Below the pieces are notes generated by a model. That model saw only the letters and a program-made list of their open reading frames with translations. It searched no databases and had not been told where the DNA came from. A stretch of DNA of 64,000 nt, from contig JALHOP010000012.1 of assembly GCA_022842935.1 (NCBI GenBank), forward strand, positions 1-64,000, read 5' to 3'. The position numbers and the translations under genes are program-made. Numbering within the stretch: position 1 is the first letter of the stretch; each line of letters opens with the position of its first letter. Of this stretch, positions 58,901 to 64,000 are shown in pieces. The stretch comes from Myxococcota bacterium. Its GTDB lineage: Bacteria > Myxococcota > XYA12-FULL-58-9 > JALHOP01.

Positions 58901-60050
58901 TCGTTCCCTTGCGTTCGAGTCCATCGAGGAGCCGGCCGCGCTCGGCAACGAGCGCAAGTGTCTCGTCGATGGCCATCAAACCTGCGGCGCAGGCGGCCCC
59001 ATATTCGCCGCTGCTATGGCCGACAACATAGTCGGGTACGACACCGACGCTCTCCCAAACCTTGGTGAGCGACCACTGCAGTGACAGCAAAAGCGGCTGC
59101 GCGTATCGCGCCTGATCGAGCAGCGCGTCGCGGTCGGGTTCGCCGTAAAGTAAATCAATGGGGCCAACCTCGAGGACACGCCGAACCACCTCGTGGCAGC
59201 GCTCGAGGCTGTCACGAAACACACGATTGCTCTGAAAGAGCTCGCGGGCCATGCCGACGCTTTGGCTGCCTTGACCCGAGAAGAGAAACGCGACGGTCGG
59301 GCGCGCCTCCGGACCTTCGCTGACGCGCGCGGTGCCATCGAGAACGCTGGCGACGGCCTGCTCCGCGGCATCGGCCGAGCCAAGCACCCAAGCTACCCGC
59401 AGCGGGCCCCGGCTGAAGGCGCGCGTCGCCGCGACGAGCGTGGCGCCTTTGTGGCTGACATTTGCGGCGAGTCCCCTTTGCAGACGCTGCGCTCGCTCGA
59501 CGAGCTCGGCCGTGGTGCGTGCTGCGAGCGCCAACAAGAAAGGCGGTGACGCTTCCTGGGCCCCCGCGCGATGGCGTTGTGTCATCCACGCGGCAAGCTC
59601 GTCGCCTGGCCGTCCCATGGCTCGATCCGCGGCGACGAGCGCGATGACGCGGGCCTGCCAGTGTCCGGGGTCCGTGCTGACGCAGACGACGAGGGGCGAA
59701 CGGGCGGTCGTAAGGTGGTCGCGTAGGATCGCAGTGCCGGCCGCCTCGTCTTCGACCACGTCGATAGCGCTGCAAGCCAGAAGCGCGGCGATACGCGACG
59801 CGCGCCGGAAGATGGCTGGGTGACTCGGTCCGGCAACGACGAGTAAACGGGCCCCCGCCGCCGCCTCCCGGGGTTGCGCATCACGGATGGCGCCACGCGC
59901 ACACGCGAGCAGAGTCAGGAGCTTGTCTTGGCTGTCTGCGAGCTCTTGGCCCGCAAAGGAGGCGGGTGGCAAGGCAAGCGGACCGGGGACAGTACAGGCG
60001 CCGATGACTCCCCAGGTGGAGTGGTCTGTCAGCCGCCGTGCAGAGGCCAT
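55983..60050 (-). CDS. PKS/NRPS hybrid protein: AT, DH-like, ACP, condensation domain (no KS)
   Basis: 1355 residues from the ATG at 60050. Residues 1-170 match no domain I know. At 171-250 a KS-AT linker-like stretch (FLLALAARTTAELVERAQRL) leads to a complete acyltransferase (254-545: FLFSGQGSQSVGMA, active-site S346 in VVGHSSGEYG, specificity site RFASH with H450, closer to the YASH of methylmalonyl types than HAFH). A DH-like region (about 605-790) lacks the first hot-dog's catalytic His. ACP: GLDSL, S874. The C domain (928-1350) is intact, with HHTVWDATS (H1061, H1062, D1066). A KS would be expected before the AT and is absent. The GTG/ATG start region is ambiguous by one codon. Confidence 0.85.
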   Translation of the reverse strand: MASARRLTDHSTWGVIGACTVPGPLALPPASFAGQELADSQDKLLTLLACARGAIRDAQPREAAAGARLLVVAGPSHPAIFRRASRIAALLACSAIDVVEDEAAGTAILRDHLTTARSPLVVCVSTDPGHWQARVIALVAADRAMGRPGDELAAWMTQRHRAGAQEASPPFLLALAARTTAELVERAQRLQRGLAANVSHKGATLVAATRAFSRGPLRVAWVLGSADAAEQAVASVLDGTARVSEGPEARPTVAFLFSGQGSQSVGMARELFQSNRVFRDSLERCHEVVRRVLEVGPIDLLYGEPDRDALLDQARYAQPLLLSLQWSLTKVWESVGVVPDYVVGHSSGEYGAACAAGLMAIDETLALVAERGRLLDGLERKGTTAVVFCERERIAEILGSTSFANINIAAINGESNITISGDVTRVDEAIHVLQAAGVRCERIRMRFASHSALLDPCLDAFETAAARCRYSEALAPLVSNIDAEPRTRIDAKYWRTHLREPVQFSKCMERLARLGARVFVEIGPHSSLLSLGRGCVDIPGAAWVSSLKRNSNAAMHFAASAGEVWRRGAAGAIERFSEAVALGGLPVPLRGDRDELADSEADTPGRVKLPGERFMVAPVSLVDVMCATAASGAGTILRDVTFGAPLVLDGEVDQHLEPSPSGVGLDVRLVVGTRESRRAEKAICALRSGENTVVTTRSHKARIAVTSLGSRAAASFIDRLDWDAVTRALATAAAVPGEVVLDIRRITWVRATRLPERTEAIELAWDIAENADPNSVELRLDLRFVTAEDAAQLDLRGIEGALVPSETVAGAASGYAEARSRLDALHKRLTAVTLEAPARRGVDLVASMVEAVREVAGDVSVTADTVLANVGLDSLALVQLASRLSRLTHTRVAWENLFDPVSLAVLAERLSSTNKSALPPIVALRNESRSRLSLGQERTLIATLRDPETAAYNIANVMLIDGTIATATLESAFRAVVGRHESLRTTFDWSSGEPHPVLRHDGEVDFAAFDVPDGDVVDESTLVEYAYEDAAEAYALDTGPLVRLRLYSLSQTRHVLLLAAHHTVWDATSSALVRRELAAAYDAIAAGNSPALGIAPLAYRDFALWQRAFIELPWLRQSVIAVAERLKGAPVATPLPSDRPRRPGPGKTTQIATYDFDPELTTALSAAGRAHGATAFMAFLTVFFRALQRFSSSHDLCVGVPIANRHIPNSETIVGPLVNTIVMRANVDAAASPVATLAHVREVALAAYEHQSVPIELVVEALAPPRTTLHTPVYQVLFNLLPDMGTVETKTFRGQVISMDAGGGDLDLHVWILRVGDRYTLNMKYADIFDRTTIDRLATLFMDEARALLRASNVS

Positions 60051-60151
60051 CACTTCACTATACGCGCGACGTCGAGCGCGGCCCAAGTTCGCGCACGCGG
60101 CCCAAACCGCCGTTCAAGAATCCCCATTATTGTGATTTTTCGCGAGTTGGG

Positions 60152-60163
60152 CGCACGCGTGCG
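60152..60163. promoter_or_regulatory. 12-base perfect palindrome in the divergent promoter region
   Basis: CGCACGCGTGCG at 60152-60163 lies in the 192-base gap between the two divergently transcribed biosynthetic genes and is the clearest operator-like element there. No matching regulator gene is in the window. Confidence 0.35.
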
Positions 60164-60242
60164 TCATCTTAAATTCACGGAAGCCCAGTCGAGCCTGCGC
60201 TAAGATTGTTTGCGGCTGTTGATGGGGATTTGGAGAGAACAG

Positions 60243-63200
60243 GTGGGGTCGGTGCCACTGGCTTGGGCCGGAAACCAAAACTTACTCATTGCTGCGAAGA
60301 TGTCGCGTCGCAACATCGACTTCTCGCAGGTTAGCGCTGAGCTGATAGCAGGCGTTATTCGCCCCGAGCGCCTCCAAGCCGCATGGCGGACCGTCTGCGC
60401 GACGCACGATTTGCTGCGTGTGCTCGAGCAGGAGACGTACACGGAGGGCCAGCTCGTGGTTACGAGCGAGCTTCCGCCGCTCGATCTCCTCACTGCGACG
60501 CCTGACGAAGCCGTCAACGCGGCGCTGTCCTATTGGCGTGCGCGCAAACCGCCGTTCGCCGTGTTGGCCGCTCTCGTTCGCCACGACGATGCTCTCCACA
60601 CGATCGTCATCTCCTCGTCCGCTGCAATCTTGGACATGGGCGGACACGTCATTGTCCGGGAGGAACTCGGCGCTGCTTACGCCGCAGCAGTCGCCGGCGC
60701 GCCTTGGACGAGCCAGCTGTCGTCTTTCGCGGACGCCGTGGCACGCGAGACAGCCCGTGCCGAAGAGCACAAGCAGCTCGTTCGGGCCACGGCACAGAGC
60801 GTCGCCGACGCGGTGAAGGTCGTCGAGCTCCCCAACGAGAAGATGCGCCCGGCGTTCCCGTCGTTGCGGGCGAAGACCGTGCCCTTCGATGTGCCGAGTG
60901 ACCTGTCGACCGCTGTCCACAAACTCGCGACGTCGCTCCACGTGAGCGAGGAATCCATTTACTTCAGCTGCCTCGCGACACTGGTGACCCGCTACATGTT
61001 GCGCCGACGCGGCGAGTTCCGCTTCGTCATGGGCCGCCGCTTGGTGGCGAGCGGAACACGCGTTGCCGCCGTCGGCGCTTTCGAGACGACTGCGCCCGTC
61101 GTCGTCGATACCTCGGGCGCTCCGACCCTGCGCGATCTGATCATGCGCGTCGCGCAGACCACGGCCGAAGCTGACCGCCTGGCCGGCGTACCCGTCGCTC
61201 GCATCCTCGAGGAGGAGCGGCTATCAAGCGCCGCCAATCCAGCTTGGACGCAGGTGGTATTCGGCTTCTACGAGCGTGCTGGGCTCGCAGCCGGCCTCGA
61301 GACCCAGGCTGTCGACGTATCGCGCACGATGGCGCTCGCGGACCTCGATGTCGCGCTCGTCAAATGTGGCGAGGTAGTGAGCGGCTTCATCCACTACGCC
61401 GAAGACGTCATCGAAGAGCATGTCGCGCAACAAATCGCGACGCACTACGTCTGCTTGCTATCGCGCATCGCGGAGGACGTTTCTACGCCCATCGACCTCG
61501 TCGACTATATGGCGCAGAACGAGCGCGAGCGGATCTTGTACGTGTGGAACGCCACCGATCGGCGAACCTCCGAGCCCAGACTCACGCATCGGATGTTCGA
61601 GCAGATGGTGGTGCTCCAAGGCGAGCGGCCCGCCGTGATCTCTGGCGACCGCACCATGACGTACGCCGAGCTCAACCTCGCCGCGAACAAGCTGGCGCGC
61701 TACATGCGCGGCAAAGGTGTGAACACGGGGCAGCGCGTGGCGGTCGCCGTCGATCGAGGACCACAGCTCGTCGTCGCGTTGCTTGCCGTCATGAAGACGG
61801 GCGCCGCTTATGTGCCCATCGACATGCTCTACCCGCGCGACCGCATCCGCCTCATCTTCGATGACGCGCGCATATCGCTGATACTCACCGACGCCAGCAT
61901 GCGCGAACGCATTCCAGAAGTTGAAAGCCCCGTGGTCGACATCGACGCCGAGGCCGAAGCCATTGGCGAGCAAGACGGCAACAACCTTGCTGGCGGGGCA
62001 ACTCCCGAACATGCGGCTTACGTGATTTACACCTCCGGCTCGACCGGTACGCCCAAGGGTGTCTCGATACCGCATGGCGCTTTGGCGGAGCACTTGGTCT
62101 CCATGGCTCACGAGCCCGGGATCGGCCCATCCGACACGTTGATGGCGGTGACGACAGTCGCCTTCGATATCGCGGCACTCGAGCTCTACCTACCTCTGAC
62201 GCGCGGCGCGCGCGTCTTGATCGTGCCTCGCGAGGTCGTCGCCAACGGTGCGCAGCTGCGGGAGTTGTGCGAGCGAACGCGTCCGACCATGCTCCAAGGG
62301 ACGCCTTCGATGTGGCGCATGCTCATCGAGGCCAATTGGCCCGGCGATACCAAGTTGACCGCGTTGGTCGGCGGTGAGCCGCTGCCGCGTGCTTTGGCGG
62401 ACCAGCTTCTCGCCCGCTGCGGCGTAGTTTGGAACATGTACGGACCGACCGAGACCACGGTCTGGTCGACCATTTGGAGGGTTCAGGCGGGAACGCGGGT
62501 CCTCATTGGTCGCCCGATCGCCAACACGTACATCTATGTTCTCGACCGCGCAGGCCAACCCGTACCGGTTGGCGTCGCGGGCGACTTGTTCATTGGTGGC
62601 GCGACCCTCGCTCACGGCTATTTCGGCAAGCCCGAGCTTACCGCCGAGAAGTTCATCGCCAATCCCTTCGTACCCGGGACGCGCATGTACAACACCGGCG
62701 ACATCGCGCGGCTGCACGCGGACGGCAGTATCGAACACCTTGGCCGTAGCGATCTGCAGGTCAAGGTTCGCGGCTACCGCATCGAGCTGGGTGAAATCGA
62801 GTCGCGCATCGACAACCATCCCGCCGTGAAGACGTGCGTTGTCGCGGTAACCCGCGACTCGCGGGGCGAAGCGCGCCTCGTCGCTTACCTCGTTCCTCGC
62901 GGTGAGCCGCCGACGCGGGAGGACGTGCAAGCCTTCATCTCGACGACCTTGCCTCCCTACATGGTGCCGAGCGCCTTCTCGTATTTGCCCGAGTTGCCTC
63001 TCACTCCCAACGGCAAGGTCGACCGTCGTGCGTTGGCGGATGCAGCGGCGACGCCTCTTCCAACCAAGGTCGTCGACGAACCGCTCGATGCCTTCGAGGA
63101 GAGCATCGCGACGATCTGGCGCTCCGTGCTCAACGTCACCACCATCGGGCCGAGCCACAACTTCTTCGAGCTTGGTGGGCACTCGTTGCTCGTCATCCGT

Positions 63201-63389
63201 GTGCAAGCGAAGCTTGAGGCGCTCCTTGGGCGCAAGGTGTCAATCACGACGCTGTTCGAGCAGGTTACTCTGCGCGCCCTCGGGCAGGCCCTGCGCGACG
63301 ATGGTTCCGGCGCGGCCGCGAACACCACGGCCGCGGATGCTCGCGGTGCCCAACGTCGTTCAGCACGTAACCTACTCCGCCGGAGATAA
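60243..63389 (+). CDS. NRPS module: degenerate C, adenylation, thiolation
   Basis: About 1048 residues from a GTG at 60243, 6 bases after GGAGA; TTG (60210) and ATG (60222) starts are also in frame. The first 430 residues are condensation-like, but the HHxxxDG motif reads S-A-A-I-L-D-M (residues 126-132), so both His are lost. The adenylation domain (about 440-960) is complete: YVIYTSGSTGTPKGV, FDIAALELYL, NMYGPTETTVW, YNTGDIARL, GRSDLQVKVRGYRIELGEIE and LTPNGKVDR. Reading the code positions by eye gives D-I-L-Q-L-G-M-V-W-K, close to reported glycine signatures. The thiolation domain has FFELGGHSL. There is no TE or terminal domain; the PKS gene starts nine bases later. Confidence 0.92.
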   Translation: MGSVPLAWAGNQNLLIAAKMSRRNIDFSQVSAELIAGVIRPERLQAAWRTVCATHDLLRVLEQETYTEGQLVVTSELPPLDLLTATPDEAVNAALSYWRARKPPFAVLAALVRHDDALHTIVISSSAAILDMGGHVIVREELGAAYAAAVAGAPWTSQLSSFADAVARETARAEEHKQLVRATAQSVADAVKVVELPNEKMRPAFPSLRAKTVPFDVPSDLSTAVHKLATSLHVSEESIYFSCLATLVTRYMLRRRGEFRFVMGRRLVASGTRVAAVGAFETTAPVVVDTSGAPTLRDLIMRVAQTTAEADRLAGVPVARILEEERLSSAANPAWTQVVFGFYERAGLAAGLETQAVDVSRTMALADLDVALVKCGEVVSGFIHYAEDVIEEHVAQQIATHYVCLLSRIAEDVSTPIDLVDYMAQNERERILYVWNATDRRTSEPRLTHRMFEQMVVLQGERPAVISGDRTMTYAELNLAANKLARYMRGKGVNTGQRVAVAVDRGPQLVVALLAVMKTGAAYVPIDMLYPRDRIRLIFDDARISLILTDASMRERIPEVESPVVDIDAEAEAIGEQDGNNLAGGATPEHAAYVIYTSGSTGTPKGVSIPHGALAEHLVSMAHEPGIGPSDTLMAVTTVAFDIAALELYLPLTRGARVLIVPREVVANGAQLRELCERTRPTMLQGTPSMWRMLIEANWPGDTKLTALVGGEPLPRALADQLLARCGVVWNMYGPTETTVWSTIWRVQAGTRVLIGRPIANTYIYVLDRAGQPVPVGVAGDLFIGGATLAHGYFGKPELTAEKFIANPFVPGTRMYNTGDIARLHADGSIEHLGRSDLQVKVRGYRIELGEIESRIDNHPAVKTCVVAVTRDSRGEARLVAYLVPRGEPPTREDVQAFISTTLPPYMVPSAFSYLPELPLTPNGKVDRRALADAAATPLPTKVVDEPLDAFEESIATIWRSVLNVTTIGPSHNFFELGGHSLLVIRVQAKLEALLGRKVSITTLFEQVTLRALGQALRDDGSGAAANTTAADARGAQRRSARNLLRRR

Positions 63390-63397
63390 GCGAGACC

Positions 63398-64000
63398 GTG
63401 AGCGACACGCAGCAATCGGGCCTCTCGGGTAACGAGATTGCCATCGTGGGGCTAGCTGGTCGTTTTCCACAGGCCCCCGATGTCCTCGGGCTCTGGCGCA
63501 ATATCATGGCCGGTGTCGAGAGCGTTCGTGAGTTCTCGGAGGCCGAGCTGCGCGAGCGCGGCGTGCCCAACGAGCTGCTCACGCATCCCCGTCTGGTGCG
63601 CTCGGCGTCGCTACTCGAAGACATCGACAAGTTCGACGCGAAGTACTTCGGCTACAGCGCGCGCGAGGCCGCGCTACTCGACCCGCAGCAACGCGTCTTC
63701 CTGGAGGTGGCGAGCGCCGCCCTCGAAAACGCTGGCATCGACGCAGAACAGTTCGAGGGCGCCATCAGCGTTTTCGCCTGCCAGAGCTTCAATCGCTACG
63801 TTCTTGACCTCTATAGCGGACGAGAGTCACCCGTCGATCTCTACCAAATCTTCACAAGCAACGACAAAGACTTCCTCGCCACGCGCGTCTCGTTCAAGCT
63901 TGGTCTTACCGGCGCGAGCATGACGGTCCAGACCGCCTGCTCGAGCTCGCTCGTCGCCGTTCATCTGGCGTGTGAGAACCTGCTGAGCTTCCAAGCCGAC
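63398..64000 (+). CDS. Type I polyketide synthase, N-terminal ketosynthase (runs off right edge)
   Basis: The frame is open from a GTG at 63398 to the window end, 201 codons, with no stop. The start MSDTQQSGLSGNEIAIVGLA leads into a KS domain (GLAGRFPQAPDVLGLWRN, FDAKYFGYSAREAALLDPQQR) with the active-site Cys at about residue 181 in VQTACSSSLVAVHLA. This is therefore the first domain of a modular PKS that follows the NRPS module, extending the chain from the amino acid loaded there. The His motifs of the KS and the rest of the module lie outside the window. Confidence 0.93.
   Translation, partial: MSDTQQSGLSGNEIAIVGLAGRFPQAPDVLGLWRNIMAGVESVREFSEAELRERGVPNELLTHPRLVRSASLLEDIDKFDAKYFGYSAREAALLDPQQRVFLEVASAALENAGIDAEQFEGAISVFACQSFNRYVLDLYSGRESPVDLYQIFTSNDKDFLATRVSFKLGLTGASMTVQTACSSSLVAVHLACENLLSFQAD

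Overview
The window reads as chromosomal DNA of a GC-rich Myxococcota (myxobacterial) genome. Indicators, none of them diagnostic alone, are: Cys-rich DUF4215-type repeats fused to NHL repeats, a Ser/Thr kinase fused to STAS-like domains, REC-DUF3369 signalling proteins, a sigma-54 activator with two receiver domains, many lipoproteins of unknown function, a TonB-type receptor and the edge of a PKS/NRPS cluster. GTG and TTG starts and 4-bp gene overlaps are frequent. No phylogenetic computation was possible, so the placement is an inference.

Layout. 1-211: 5' end of an IS3-type transposase gene (minus strand) and a heptanucleotide repeat. 216-7921 (minus): a tightly overlapping eight-gene envelope operon of the MoxR/DUF58/DUF4350/DUF4129/SpoIIM/RDD type. 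8009-15185 (plus): a large DUF4215/NHL lipoprotein, an exported protein, an ECF sigma factor with a FecR-like partner, and a fibrinogen-like lipoprotein. 15484-18164: tRNA-Gln with an unusual downstream structure array, then prs, a ribosomal L25 (Ctc) gene and pth. 18183-21436: a sigma-54 activator divergent from a MauG/cytochrome c peroxidase-like lipoprotein gene that carries a good -24/-12 promoter. 21618-22850: rpsF-rpsR-rplI between a promoter-like sequence and a terminator.

23053-28635 is the most unusual block. It encodes a Ser/Thr kinase with two N-terminal STAS-like/zinc-ribbon units, a receiver-like/HATPase protein, a free STAS-like/zinc-ribbon protein, a PAS histidine kinase and a single-domain response regulator. 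The two intact STAS units share motifs around the expected phospho-serine, which suggests a partner-switching circuit with a metal-binding module attached. I know of no described system with this composition.

28703-43918 is a mixed metabolic and envelope region: an LRR protein, a lipoprotein plus TonB-type receptor, a Tat-exported FMN alpha-hydroxyacid dehydrogenase, a 2OG-Fe(II) oxygenase, an outer-membrane barrel protein, an MFS exporter, an alpha/beta-hydrolase without its catalytic residues, and a LolD/LolCE/LolA-like export cassette. 43932-48801 (minus) holds three REC-DUF3369 proteins, one of them a histidine kinase, around a periplasmic-binding-like protein. 48963-55990 holds an outer-membrane protein with TSP3 repeats, a 27-unit heptad repeat, a HAMP/SpoIIE phosphatase, a PqqD-like/HlyD-like hybrid and two lipoproteins. 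55983-64000 is the edge of a hybrid PKS/NRPS cluster: a KS-less AT-(DH-like)-ACP-C protein, divergent from a C*-A-T NRPS module with a degenerate condensation domain, followed by a PKS gene that runs off the right edge.
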